A stretch of 64,000 nucleotides of DNA, taken from positions 1,786,141 to 1,850,140 of the forward strand of contig NC_003413.1 of the NCBI RefSeq assembly GCF_000007305.1, given 5' to 3'. The notes under the pieces were generated by a model that worked only from the letters and a program-made list of their open reading frames with translations, made no database searches and was not told the DNA's origin. Shown piece by piece: positions 28,290 to 37,479 of the stretch. Source of the stretch: Pyrococcus furiosus DSM 3638. Lineage in GTDB: Archaea > Methanobacteriota_B > Thermococci > Thermococcales > Thermococcaceae. The position numbers and the translations under genes are program-made. Numbering within the stretch: the stretch's first letter is position 1; each line of letters begins with the position of its first letter.

Positions 28290-28565
28290 ATGGGCGACTT
28301 TAATTTGGTTGGTGTAATTAGAGTGATGCCAACAGATCCCGAAGTGAACTTGGATGAGCTTGAGGAAAAGTTGAAGGCACTAATTCCAGAGAAGTATGGA
28401 CTTGCAAAGGTTGAAAGAGAACCCATAGCCTTTGGACTAGTAGCACTGAAGTTCTACGTTCTTGGAAGGGACGAGGAAGGGTACTCCTTCGACGAAATAG
28501 CAGAAAAGTTCCAAGAAGTAGAAGAGGTAGAAAGTGCAGAAGTTGAAACTGTCTCAAGAATTTAA
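28290..28565 (+). CDS. ef1b: Elongation factor 1-beta
   Basis: Nucleotide exchange factor that recharges aEF-1A with GTP during translation. At 91 residues it is the normal archaeal size, corresponding to the catalytic C-terminal domain of eukaryotic EF-1 beta. Typical features are the opening GVIRVMPTDPEVNLDELEEK and IAFGLVALKF, and the closing EVEEVESAEVETVSR. Its ATG follows the stop of the zinc-ribbon gene directly. The stop overlaps that of the convergent TPR gene by 4 bp. Confidence 0.93.
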   Translation: MGDFNLVGVIRVMPTDPEVNLDELEEKLKALIPEKYGLAKVEREPIAFGLVALKFYVLGRDEEGYSFDEIAEKFQEVEEVESAEVETVSRI

Positions 28566-29566
28566 AGTGACAAATTGACCTTTGGCTTCTTTAGTTCATC
28601 TAAAAATTCCTTCATTTCTTCATTTTCAATTTTATTGTAAAGCTCTTCAAATTCCTTTTTAGCTTCCTCTTTTCCAAGCTTCCATTCTGCAAGCTTCTCT
28701 ATCGCCTGGAAGAAGAATTTTGTATCATCTTCGAACAGCTCTGCAAAGAGCGAAGCTACCTCTTTTAACTCCGCATACTTCTCTTCATTGTACAGCTCTT
28801 CAATGAATTCTAGAACTGCCTCAAATGCCGTTTCAAAGAGATATTCATCATCTCCAGATCTTAAGAGGGCATTTCTAAGGGAGAGAGCTGCCTTTTTGTA
28901 ATTTTCCAATGCAGAGTGAATTTCACTCTCTACAAGTCTCCCGTGAACCTCTATTTCATCATCAAGGGGATTTCTAAGAACTTCTTCTATTATCTGCATG
29001 GCCTTTTCATATTCCCCAAGCTCGTAATAGAAGTGGGCCAAGTCTATTAGGGCTATGTGGTAATTCTTAGTGTCATTAATTTTCTCAAAAATATCTTTTG
29101 CCTCACTCATTAATTTTATTGCCTCATCTGCCTCTCCAAGCTCATCTTTAACGACAGCTATGTTAGCCAAAGTTAAAGCTATCTCCCTCTCATTTCCCAA
29201 CTCTTTTTCAATTTCTAAGAGCTCCTGATAAATTTTCAAAGCCTCTTCAGGCATTCCCATGTGCTCATACTCTTCAGCTAAATAGTATAGAGCTTCAGCA
29301 TATTTTTCCTTATCTCCTTTCCTTCTCTCAACAATTTTCTTATAGAGCTCAATTCCTTTTTCAGGCTCTCCTAAATGCTCGTATAAGTGAGAAATTTCGT
29401 GAATAATGTCGAAGTCTTCACACTCAACTGCCGCTTCTCCAATCTCCTTTAAAGCCTCTCTAAGCTTTTCCTCATCCTCTATCTGCTCTAAATACTCGTC
29501 CAGCAACTCAAGTATTGTTTCACAATCCCTGTTTTTTATTGCTTCTTTGATTTTTTCTTCAACCAT
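28562..29566 (-). CDS. TPR-repeat protein
   Basis: A 334-residue, strongly acidic, all-helical protein. At least five tetratricopeptide-like units are readable from about residue 60 to 230, for example EKYAEALYYLAEEYEHMGMP and YHIALIDLAHFYYELGEYEK. These form a superhelical scaffold for protein partners. No catalytic domain or signal peptide is present. ATG 29566 follows AGGTGA; GTG 29575 is a less likely alternative. It stands alone, convergent with EF-1 beta. Partner unknown. Confidence 0.82.
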   Translation of the reverse strand: MVEEKIKEAIKNRDCETILELLDEYLEQIEDEEKLREALKEIGEAAVECEDFDIIHEISHLYEHLGEPEKGIELYKKIVERRKGDKEKYAEALYYLAEEYEHMGMPEEALKIYQELLEIEKELGNEREIALTLANIAVVKDELGEADEAIKLMSEAKDIFEKINDTKNYHIALIDLAHFYYELGEYEKAMQIIEEVLRNPLDDEIEVHGRLVESEIHSALENYKKAALSLRNALLRSGDDEYLFETAFEAVLEFIEELYNEEKYAELKEVASLFAELFEDDTKFFFQAIEKLAEWKLGKEEAKKEFEELYNKIENEEMKEFLDELKKPKVNLSL

Positions 29567-29750
29567 TTCTCTCACCTAGATGTTGAAAAATTTAAACATG
29601 TTAAAACCTTTATTGTTTGAGGTAAATTAAAACTAAATCATGTCTATATTTACCAAAATTTGGATTGTTAATTTCCCATTGATCAATTAAAGGCCAAAAA
29701 GGGAAAAATAAATAAAGGTTAGTATAGTTAATGTAATATGGTGAGCTAAG

Positions 29751-31034
29751 ATGAACAAGAAAATTAGCATGCTATTAATTGTACTTCTAGGGATAGCAGT
29801 GTTTGCCAGTGGATGCATTGGAGGGGGAGGTGCAAAGATAGTCTGGGCTTCTACCCAGCTCAACCCACCAGAAGAGAGAGCGTTTGTTTTAAACGAGCTA
29901 ATTCCTCCATTCAAGGAGGAGACAGGGATTGACGTAGAGTTTGTTCCACTAAGCTATGCTGACCTCTCAACTAGACTTGAGGCTGAGATGAGCTCTGGAG
30001 AAGTAACCCTAGATGTGGTTGCAGACCTTCACGGGGGATTGGATTACTTCAACTCCAAAGGATGGCTAACTGATCTTTCCGGAAAGATAAAGGAACTGCA
30101 AGGAAGAACATTTATTGAGAGCTACCTACAATACGCCACAGATCAAAATGGAAAAGTATTCTACGTTCCATGGATGAGTGCTACCTACGTAATGGTGGTC
30201 AATAAGGAAGCATTCAAGTACCTGCCTGAAGGCCTAACTCAGGAAGATGTAATGAAGGGGACGGAGAAGTGGACTTACGATGCCCTCCTAGAGTGGCTTG
30301 AGAATATATACAAGCAGACTGGAAAGAAGGCCTTTGGATTACCCGCTGGTCCAAAGGGACTACTCCATAGGTTCATCCACGGCTACCTATACCCAAGCTT
30401 TACTGGGTATGAGACAAAGAAATTCGATAGCCCTGAGGCCCTAGAGATGTGGGATTACTTCAAAGACCTCTGGGAGTACACTAACCCAGCCTCAACAACG
30501 TGGGATGCCATGGCAGATCCTCTACTGCAAGGGGATGTTTTGATTGCATGGGATCACACAGCTAGAATAAAGAATGCAATAACCACAAAGCCCGATCAAT
30601 TCGTTGTAGTCCCAGTTCCCAGGGGGCCAAAGGGAAGAGGATTCATTGTTGTTCTAGCCGGACTTGCCATACCCAAGAATGCTCCACACCAGGAAGAAGC
30701 ATGGAAGTTGATTGAATACTTAACAAGGCCAGAAACCCAGGTTAAAGTAATGGAGAAGGTAGGATTCTTCCCAACAGTTAAGGAGGCAAGCAATGCAGTT
30801 CCTGAGGGCCCACTAAAGATTTTAGTTAACGGAGTTACTGCCCAGTCCTCAACAAGCGATGCCTTAATCGTCATGATCCCCAACCTGGGAGAGAAGGGTG
30901 GAGAGTTCAGCGCAATTTACAGAGATGCCTTCACTAGAATAGTACTCAACGGAGAGGATCCAGAGAGTGTGCTGAAAGAGTTGGGTCCAAAGCTTCACAA
31001 ACTCTTTGAAGAGGTAGGAGTTCCAGAGCCTTGA
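29751..31034 (+). CDS. Sugar ABC transporter binding lipoprotein
   Basis: Extracellular solute-binding protein (family 1, CUT1) of a second sugar importer. A signal peptide ends in ASGC, giving a lipid anchor, followed by only a short Gly linker rather than the Thr-rich one of MalE. The binding domain begins KIVWASTQLNPPEERAF and shows the family's two lobes over about 400 residues. GGTGAG precedes the ATG. It is the first gene of a full four-gene operon (binding protein, two permeases, ATPase). The sugar is unknown. A T-rich tract after the stop may thin transcription into the permeases. Confidence 0.88.
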   Translation: MNKKISMLLIVLLGIAVFASGCIGGGGAKIVWASTQLNPPEERAFVLNELIPPFKEETGIDVEFVPLSYADLSTRLEAEMSSGEVTLDVVADLHGGLDYFNSKGWLTDLSGKIKELQGRTFIESYLQYATDQNGKVFYVPWMSATYVMVVNKEAFKYLPEGLTQEDVMKGTEKWTYDALLEWLENIYKQTGKKAFGLPAGPKGLLHRFIHGYLYPSFTGYETKKFDSPEALEMWDYFKDLWEYTNPASTTWDAMADPLLQGDVLIAWDHTARIKNAITTKPDQFVVVPVPRGPKGRGFIVVLAGLAIPKNAPHQEEAWKLIEYLTRPETQVKVMEKVGFFPTVKEASNAVPEGPLKILVNGVTAQSSTSDALIVMIPNLGEKGGEFSAIYRDAFTRIVLNGEDPESVLKELGPKLHKLFEEVGVPEP

Positions 31035-31060
31035 TTTTATTCCCTTTTTTCTTTCTTTTT
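31035..31060 (+). terminator. T-rich tract between binding protein and permeases
   Basis: TTTTAT, TTTTTT and TTTTT runs between the stop of the binding-protein gene and the AGGTGA of the first permease. This is a plausible partial terminator that would keep binding protein in excess over membrane parts. Confidence 0.4.
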
Positions 31061-31072
31061 AGGTGATGGGCA

Positions 31073-31927
31073 ATGAAAATAAGAAGTTCTCATATTCCCT
31101 ACCTTTTAATTTTACCGGCCGTGGCTTACCTAGCGTTTTTCATTGGCTATCCTCTGATTCAAGCCCTTTACCTAGCTTTCACTAAGAATGGCGCGTTTTC
31201 ATTGGATACAGTTAGGAGAGCCACTTCTGATCCAATGTTTTGGCAGGCGCTAAAATATACAATTCTACTGGCTATAACCATAGTTCCCCTCCAACTTATC
31301 CTCGCATTGATACTGGCTTTGGCCGTTAATGGGTCATTTAAAGGAAGAGATTTCGCTATATACGCCCTAGTTATACCTTTAACGATAAGTGATGTAGCCG
31401 CTGGCTTGATTTGGTATACAATGCTTGCCGATTATGGATTTTTAAATAAGCTTCTCTTGAACCTGGGATTAATTTCAGAACCAATTCACTTCTTCGGGTA
31501 TGAATATAGGATGATGGAATTCCTAGCCATAGTTATTGCAGAAGTTTGGAGAGCTACTGCCATAGTCTTCGTAATTTTGGTTGCAGGACTTCAAATGATA
31601 AGTAAGGAGTATCTAGAGGCTGCTGAAGTTTTTGGAGCTGGCTACTGGACAAGACTTAGGAAAATAGTAATTCCAATGCTAAAGCCCAGCATTCAAAGCG
31701 CCCTCATTATTAGAACGCTCTTCGCCATGCAGGTCTTCGGTATTGTCTGGATATTAGCGGGAAGAGACATCCCAGTGTTGGCCGGAGAGGGATTCTATCA
31801 ATTGGTGGAGATAAAGGATTATGGAGTGGCCTCAATATACGCCTTAACAATAGCTGCATTATCAATACTCCTCGGAGCATTGTACATTAAGTTCCTGAAA
31901 GCTGAATATCTGGAGGTGAGAACATGA
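31073..31927 (+). CDS. Sugar ABC transporter permease (MalF-like)
   Basis: First membrane permease of the CUT1 sugar importer, 284 residues with six predicted helices and no large extracytoplasmic domain. The EAA coupling motif is visible as EAAEVFGAGYWTRLRKIVIP (about residues 182-201). AGGTGATGGGCA precedes the ATG. It overlaps the second permease by 4 bp (ATGA at 31924). Substrate follows from the binding protein and is not known. Confidence 0.9.
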   Translation: MKIRSSHIPYLLILPAVAYLAFFIGYPLIQALYLAFTKNGAFSLDTVRRATSDPMFWQALKYTILLAITIVPLQLILALILALAVNGSFKGRDFAIYALVIPLTISDVAAGLIWYTMLADYGFLNKLLLNLGLISEPIHFFGYEYRMMEFLAIVIAEVWRATAIVFVILVAGLQMISKEYLEAAEVFGAGYWTRLRKIVIPMLKPSIQSALIIRTLFAMQVFGIVWILAGRDIPVLAGEGFYQLVEIKDYGVASIYALTIAALSILLGALYIKFLKAEYLEVRT

Positions 31928-32757
31928 ACGAGAAAACACTTTTTATGCTTAAAAAAGTCCTATTTTATGCGTTCATCTTTACCGTCGTTGCCTGGATAAT
32001 AATTCCCCTCATTGTTTCAGCCCTCTACGCGTTCTCAACAAAGACAGATTACTATGACCCAAACAAGGTAATACCCACCAGCTTTACTTCGGAGTGGGTA
32101 AAGATAATCCTCTTTACACTTGGGGCCTGGGATGGAATCAAGAATAGTGTAATTGTAGCTTTACTAACAATAGCAATCTCGTTTTTGCTGGGAGTTCCAG
32201 CGGGATATGCTATTGCAAGGTACGTATTTAAAGGTAAGGACACAATAAAGCTTTCCATAATAGCACTGAGAATGTTTCCAATTCCAATAATGGCGATTCC
32301 ATTGGTTGTCCTCTACATAAAATTACATCTAGTTGATACACTCCTGGGTGTTGCGTTAGCTCATACTGCTATGGCATTACCCTTTGTAGTATTGATAACT
32401 TCAAGCATATTCGCCAGTGTTGATAAAGAGCTGGAAGAGGCTGCGATGGTCTTTGGCCTAACTAGATTTGGGGCATTTAAAGCGATAACTCTACCTCTAG
32501 CTCTTCCTGGGTTAGCCGCGGCTGCAATGTTCACCTTTGTAATGAGCTGGAATGAGGTATTTGTTGCTTCAGTATTAACCCTCAAAAACAGAACCCTACC
32601 TGCTCAAACCCTCTCCATAGTTGCGGGCGCAGCAGGAGGTGCAGCTCCTGCCTACTACAAGTTCGCGGCCGCCTTTATAATGGTTCTACCAGCAATGTTG
32701 TTCATATTCTTCGCTAGGAAGTACCTGATAACCATGTGGGGAATAACACTGAGGTGA
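31924..32757 (+). CDS. Sugar ABC transporter permease (MalG-like)
   Basis: Second permease of the importer, 277 residues and six helices, with EAA motif EAAMVFGLTRFGAFKAITLP (about residues 177-196). It has the ordinary MalG length, which contrasts with the 415-residue MalG at 665. The start is coupled to the first permease, and the ATPase follows after 5 bp with GGTGATAAAG as its ribosome-binding site. Confidence 0.9.
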   Translation: MNEKTLFMLKKVLFYAFIFTVVAWIIIPLIVSALYAFSTKTDYYDPNKVIPTSFTSEWVKIILFTLGAWDGIKNSVIVALLTIAISFLLGVPAGYAIARYVFKGKDTIKLSIIALRMFPIPIMAIPLVVLYIKLHLVDTLLGVALAHTAMALPFVVLITSSIFASVDKELEEAAMVFGLTRFGAFKAITLPLALPGLAAAAMFTFVMSWNEVFVASVLTLKNRTLPAQTLSIVAGAAGGAAPAYYKFAAAFIMVLPAMLFIFFARKYLITMWGITLR

Positions 32758-32762
32758 TAAAG

Positions 32763-33857
32763 ATGGTTGAGGTAAGGTTAGAGAATCTCACAAAAAAGTT
32801 TGGAGATTTTACCGCAGTTAATAGCTTAAATCTCACGATTAAGGATGGAGAATTCCTAGTGTTATTGGGCCCCTCAGGATGTGGAAAGACGACAACTTTG
32901 AGAATGATTGCAGGGCTTGAAGAACCAACGTCTGGGAAAATATACTTCGGGGATAGAGACGTCACATACCTCCCTCCAAAAGATAGAAATGTAAGCATGG
33001 TTTTCCAGAGCTATGCCGTGTGGCCTCACATGACAGTTTATGAGAACATAGCCTTTCCGCTTAAGATCAAGAAGTATCCAAAAGATGAGATAGAGAGGAG
33101 AGTCAAGTGGGCTGCAGAGCTCCTGCAAATTGAAGAATTACTTGACAGATATCCAGCACAGCTCTCTGGAGGACAGAGGCAGAGAGTCGCAGTTGCCAGG
33201 GCCATAGTTGTAGAGCCAGATGTATTGCTTATGGATGAGCCGTTAAGCAACTTGGATGCTAAATTAAGAGTCGCTATGAGGGCTGAGATAAAGAAGTTGC
33301 AACAGAAGCTTAAGGTCACTACAATCTACGTAACCCACGACCAAGTTGAGGCAATGACTATGGGAGATAGAATTGCAGTAATGAACAGAGGAAAGTTACT
33401 CCAAGTTGGCTCGCCTACTGAAGTTTACTTAAACCCCAACTCCGTCTTTGTAGCCACCTTTATAGGAGCTCCAGAAATGAATATTTTAGAAGTTTCAGTA
33501 GGCGAAGGATACCTGGAAGGAGAAGGATTTAAGATAGAGCTCCCAGATGACATAATGGAAGCATTGAGGAACTATATAGGGAAAACCGTTCTCTTTGGAA
33601 TACGTCCCGAACATATGGTAATTGAAGGGATAAGCGAACTTGCCCACATGAGAAGAACTGCAAAGATAAAGGGAGTTGTGGATTTCGTTGAGGCACTGGG
33701 AACAGATACAATAGTGCACGTTAGGTTCGAGGAGTCAATTATAAAAGTTAAGCTTCCTGGCCATATTCCTTTGGAGATAGGAAAAGAGGTATCTGTGCTA
33801 ATAGATCTAGACAAGATTCATATATTTGACAAGAATTCAGAAAAGGCCATAATTTAA
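32763..33857 (+). CDS. Sugar ABC transporter ATP-binding protein (MalK/MsmK type)
   Basis: ATPase driving the importer, 364 residues. Walker A is GPSGCGKTTT, the Q-loop follows in VFQSYAVWPHM, the signature is LSGGQRQR and Walker B is LLMDEPLSNLD, with the switch His in YVTHDQ. The C-terminal ~130 residues are the TOBE/OB regulatory domain found in MalK proteins (FGIRPEHM). ATG 32763 follows GGTGATAAAG; an upstream in-frame start within the permease gene has no site. Having its own ATPase makes this transporter self-contained. Confidence 0.93.
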   Translation: MVEVRLENLTKKFGDFTAVNSLNLTIKDGEFLVLLGPSGCGKTTTLRMIAGLEEPTSGKIYFGDRDVTYLPPKDRNVSMVFQSYAVWPHMTVYENIAFPLKIKKYPKDEIERRVKWAAELLQIEELLDRYPAQLSGGQRQRVAVARAIVVEPDVLLMDEPLSNLDAKLRVAMRAEIKKLQQKLKVTTIYVTHDQVEAMTMGDRIAVMNRGKLLQVGSPTEVYLNPNSVFVATFIGAPEMNILEVSVGEGYLEGEGFKIELPDDIMEALRNYIGKTVLFGIRPEHMVIEGISELAHMRRTAKIKGVVDFVEALGTDTIVHVRFEESIIKVKLPGHIPLEIGKEVSVLIDLDKIHIFDKNSEKAII

Positions 33858-34076
33858 TTGACATTTTTTCAAATATCCTTCTTTCCTTGTTTCTTTATCA
33901 TGCATTGATGGTGCAACATTAATTGTCTAAATGCCAGCTAGGTAGTTAAACTCTTCACCAATTTACTAGAGTCATTTATGGATATTTTAGCCAAATGCTA
34001 ATTTTCTTTCCACAACCCATAAAAGCTACATATTTCCCAGGGTATGATTGGACAAAATATCCAAAGGGGTGAAAGC

Positions 34077-35894
34077 ATGGAAAAGGTGGACATCATCCAC
34101 GAGTATGCAAGGTGGGGAAGTCTTGACGTTCTGGAGAACGCAAATAGATACCCAGGACCTAGTGGATTCTTTGCCTATGTAATGGAAGAAGCACTAAAAA
34201 GTAGCTTAAGCTTAATTCCAGAGGTCGGATTAAGGGCTCACTTCTCAGGAGATATTTACATCCACAAGCTCCCCTACAGTCTCTACATACCTTATTGTAC
34301 AGGGCACAGCATTGCTAGATTACTAAAGAGAGGGTTGAGGACGCCAACAATAACTTCTAGACCAGCTAAACACTTCGACACCTTCGTTGATCACATTGCA
34401 AACTACCTAATAACCCTACAACACTACTTCTCTGGTGCACAGGCTTTCTCAAGCGTTGAATGGTATGCTGGACCATTCATAAGGAAGGAAAATCTAGATC
34501 TAAGAAAAGTAAAGCAAAATATTCAAAGGTTAGTCTATAACCTAAATTACCCAACAAGAATTGGCCTTCAGACCCCCTTTACGAACTTTACGGTAACTCT
34601 CGATGCTCCAAAGAAAATGCTTGAAGGAGATTACGCAATATACAATGGAGAAGAAGTAGCTCCTCTAGGTGAATATGAGAGAGAGGCTAAGATGTTCATA
34701 TTGGCTCTTACCGAGGTTCTCAGAGAAGGAGATGCCCTAGGACAGCCTTTCACGTTTCCAATCCCCACCCTTATGGTAACCGCGGATATGATTTGGAATG
34801 ACCCCGAAGTTTTTGAAGCTATCTTTACCACAGCTGCTAAACGAGGAAGCTTCTACTGGTTGAACACCAACGTTGTTGATCCAGATGCAAGCTATGCAAT
34901 GTGCTGTAGGTTAAACATAGATAAGAGAGAATTCACATATACATTCTCGCTAGATGAAGATGTAGAGAAGCTCGAAAGGCAAAGATTTGGTGGATTATGG
35001 GCAATGCCCGATGTTACTGGTTCTGTAAACGTTACAACAGTTAACCTTCCCAGGATTGCCCTCAAAAGCAGAGATGAAGATGAGTTCTGGGAAGAATACG
35101 AAAAGACCCTCGAGATAGTTAGGATAACAACCGAATGGTTCAGAAACAGGTATGTTAAGTTGCTCTCCATGTATCCCCACATGTACAGCATGATAAGGGA
35201 CTACTTAGAGGAATTTCCATCAAGCCACTTCAACACCATCGGAATCCTGGGACTTCCAGAAGCTGCCGCATTATACCTAAACTCCCCAGAGTTGTGGAAA
35301 GAAGGAAATAGAAGGGATTGGATCGAGGCTGCAAGGTTAATGAAGAGAATGGTGGAGTTTGCTACAGAAAAGGCCAGAGAATGGATGAAAGCTACAAGAG
35401 TTCCATGGAATGTTGAAGAAGTTCCTGGGGAAAGCGCACAAGCTAAGTTAGCTCTCAAAGATATGAAGGACTTTCCAGAGTTAAAGGAATACCTAGATGA
35501 CCCCGAGAATCCTATCTACTCAACTAGCATAGCCCCCTACTACGGCCCACTTGAACTAGGAGACAGGATTAGAATTGAGGAAATCGTCCAAGGAAGCTTC
35601 ACGGGAGGGGTAATGATGCATATCTTCCTGGGAGAAGAGCCAGATCCTGAGGCATTAGCTGAGCTAACTAAAAAGCTAATGAAGACCAAGCTAGTATACT
35701 GGAGTTACACTCCAGCTTTAACGGTCTGCAACTCGTGTAAATCCTCCTTCACAGGATTATATACGAGTTGCCCCAAGTGTGGAAGCCACGATGTAGAGGT
35801 ATGGAGTAGAATAATAGGCTATTATAGGCCATTGAAGAACTGGAATCCATATAGGAAGAAAGAGTTCTGGAGAAGGAAACACTACTTAGCCTGA
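34077..35894 (+). CDS. nrdD: Anaerobic (class III) ribonucleoside-triphosphate reductase
   Basis: Oxygen-sensitive glycyl-radical enzyme making deoxyribonucleotides from ribonucleoside triphosphates. The radical glycine is Gly581 in RIIGYYRP. A zinc site CNSC...CPKC precedes it (about residues 555-575), and MCCRLNID marks the active-site cysteine area. It is 605 residues, without the N-terminal ATP-cone found in longer bacterial NrdD. No intein interrupts it. ATG 34077 follows GGGGTGAAAGC; an in-frame ATG at 34044 lacks a site. The activase gene follows after 9 bp. Confidence 0.93.
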   Translation: MEKVDIIHEYARWGSLDVLENANRYPGPSGFFAYVMEEALKSSLSLIPEVGLRAHFSGDIYIHKLPYSLYIPYCTGHSIARLLKRGLRTPTITSRPAKHFDTFVDHIANYLITLQHYFSGAQAFSSVEWYAGPFIRKENLDLRKVKQNIQRLVYNLNYPTRIGLQTPFTNFTVTLDAPKKMLEGDYAIYNGEEVAPLGEYEREAKMFILALTEVLREGDALGQPFTFPIPTLMVTADMIWNDPEVFEAIFTTAAKRGSFYWLNTNVVDPDASYAMCCRLNIDKREFTYTFSLDEDVEKLERQRFGGLWAMPDVTGSVNVTTVNLPRIALKSRDEDEFWEEYEKTLEIVRITTEWFRNRYVKLLSMYPHMYSMIRDYLEEFPSSHFNTIGILGLPEAAALYLNSPELWKEGNRRDWIEAARLMKRMVEFATEKAREWMKATRVPWNVEEVPGESAQAKLALKDMKDFPELKEYLDDPENPIYSTSIAPYYGPLELGDRIRIEEIVQGSFTGGVMMHIFLGEEPDPEALAELTKKLMKTKLVYWSYTPALTVCNSCKSSFTGLYTSCPKCGSHDVEVWSRIIGYYRPLKNWNPYRKKEFWRRKHYLA

Positions 35895-35903
35895 GGTGTC
35901 TCT

Positions 35904-36620
35904 ATGCTTATCGGAGGATGGAAGGCAGTAAGCATGGTAGACATTCCTGGGAAGGTTACCTTTACCCTCTGGCTTTGCGGATGCAATCTTAGATGTCCAT
36001 TTTGCCACAACTGGAAGTTAGCCCAGGGAATGGAATGCTTTAAACTAGAGAAAGAGGAGTTAATTGCAGAAGTCGAGGAAAATTCATACCTAGTGGATTA
36101 CTTTCATGTAACGGGAGGAGAACCACTAATTCAGTGGAGGGAGTTTCAGGAACTTCTCAGGGAGGTTAGAGAGTATCTTCCAGTAAGTCTTAACTCAAAC
36201 CTAACATTAGTGAAACCGTTGGAGAAGATAATTGACCTTGTGGATCATGTGGCCACGGATCTAAAAGCTCCACCAACTGAACTTTATGGCTTACCAGAAA
36301 ATGTTTCCCTCAAGCTCTGGCAACTATTTTTGAAGGGCTTAGAAATAGTCTCCGAAAATTCCATACCTCTAGAGCTTAGAATACCCGTAAGCAAGGGATT
36401 TGATATTCAAGAGATAATGAGATGGATCGAAGAAGGCCTAGAAAAGATAGACACAGATTTCTATGTTGTGCTACATCCCTTAGTGGGACCTCCCATAACA
36501 AATCCCAGGAATAAAGAGTGGTGCAACAACCACTGTTGGGCCGACAGAGAAATCGAATTAATAAAAGAAAAGCTAGAAGAGAGGGGGGTAAAGAAAGTTA
36601 TCGTCAGGAAGTATTCTTAA
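35904..36620 (+). CDS. nrdG: Anaerobic ribonucleotide reductase activating enzyme (radical SAM)
   Basis: Radical SAM enzyme that abstracts hydrogen from the NrdD glycine. The Fe-S triad is CGCNLRCPFC with the first Cys in WLCGCNLRCPFCHNW, and GGEPL is the SAM-binding motif, in 238 residues. The start has a GAGGTG site. It follows nrdD by 9 bp, which supports the pairing. Its 3' end overlaps a convergent lipoprotein gene by 17 bp. Confidence 0.92.
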   Translation: MLIGGWKAVSMVDIPGKVTFTLWLCGCNLRCPFCHNWKLAQGMECFKLEKEELIAEVEENSYLVDYFHVTGGEPLIQWREFQELLREVREYLPVSLNSNLTLVKPLEKIIDLVDHVATDLKAPPTELYGLPENVSLKLWQLFLKGLEIVSENSIPLELRIPVSKGFDIQEIMRWIEEGLEKIDTDFYVVLHPLVGPPITNPRNKEWCNNHCWADREIELIKEKLEERGVKKVIVRKYS

Positions 36621-37326
36621 GCTCTTCCCTTATTCTTTCTATTTCAGCCTTAGCTTCATCGAGATTGTTTTTGATAAACTCATATTTAATCTTCTCAATG
36701 AACCCCTGGGAAGTCTCCATAACAATTTCAACCTTTGAAATTTCTTTCGTGTTTGAATCAAAGGTAACGTTCCCTTCAATGTACTCAATCTTCCATACAC
36801 CTTGGATGTCGTATAGAACCTTGCTGTCCTCTTTAACTATCCTTAGCACGCATTCCCCGTCACACTTTGTCTCCACTTTTGTAGAGTTAAATTCCATGTT
36901 ATCAAGTAAGAGAAGCTCAATTTCTCCCCCTGGAAAAGCCATTTTCCTAGCTATGGTAACGTTGAATTCTTTAGAATCTTCATACTTCTGAGTTGTGTTA
37001 TTTATCGTCATTACGAGAATCAAACTACCCTCATTGTTTTCCCATGTTATGACAGACTTTGAAATCCAATTTTCTCCTTCACTTTCCCTATAAGACAGGA
37101 CTAGATTAGGATATATTACTGCCTTGCCCTTTGAAGTTGCGAGAACTTCTCTTGTTGTAGAGTTTAAAAGCTCTAAGTTCCACAAAACTCCAAGCGTTGT
37201 TGCATTTTCCAGCTTTGCATAAAGTTCTTCTTTTGGTACTTCTGCCGTTGATGTGCCTCCTCCAATACATCCTGCCACGATAATGCTAGAAACAACGACC
37301 AACACAAGCAAGGAAATTTTCCTCAT
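36604..37326 (-). CDS. Secreted lipoprotein of unknown function
   Basis: A 240-residue protein with a signal peptide and lipobox (VAGC at about residue 19), then a Gly/Ser/Thr linker. The mature part is mostly beta-strand with many Asn-x-Ser/Thr sites, so it is probably glycosylated outside the cell. A Cys pair (KCDGEC) may form a disulfide. The C terminus is helical. No family is recognised. It is flanked by convergent nrdG and the divergent thermosome, so it is transcribed alone. Confidence 0.8.
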   Translation of the reverse strand: MRKISLLVLVVVSSIIVAGCIGGGTSTAEVPKEELYAKLENATTLGVLWNLELLNSTTREVLATSKGKAVIYPNLVLSYRESEGENWISKSVITWENNEGSLILVMTINNTTQKYEDSKEFNVTIARKMAFPGGEIELLLLDNMEFNSTKVETKCDGECVLRIVKEDSKVLYDIQGVWKIEYIEGNVTFDSNTKEISKVEIVMETSQGFIEKIKYEFIKNNLDEAKAEIERIREELKNTS

Positions 37327-37479
37327 AAACTTACACCTCTTCCCTCTCCAACCTTTATACTATATAAGGATTGACCGAAAAATTTATAAGCAATCCAAAG
37401 GAACCTATAAGTGGAAACTACAACAGGTAACTAAAACCTGAGAAAGATATAAAACAATAAATAAAGGAGGTGTGGGAAA

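Noticed and set aside
33858-34076. 219-bp gap before nrdD searched for a riboswitch or small RNA
   Set aside because: AT-rich with no box motifs, strong hairpin or conserved element visible; probably just the nrdD promoter.
36518-36991. Plus-strand 157-codon frame across the nrdG end and the lipoprotein gene
   Set aside because: Ser/Phe-rich shadow of the real minus-strand lipoprotein, which has a clear signal peptide and lipobox.
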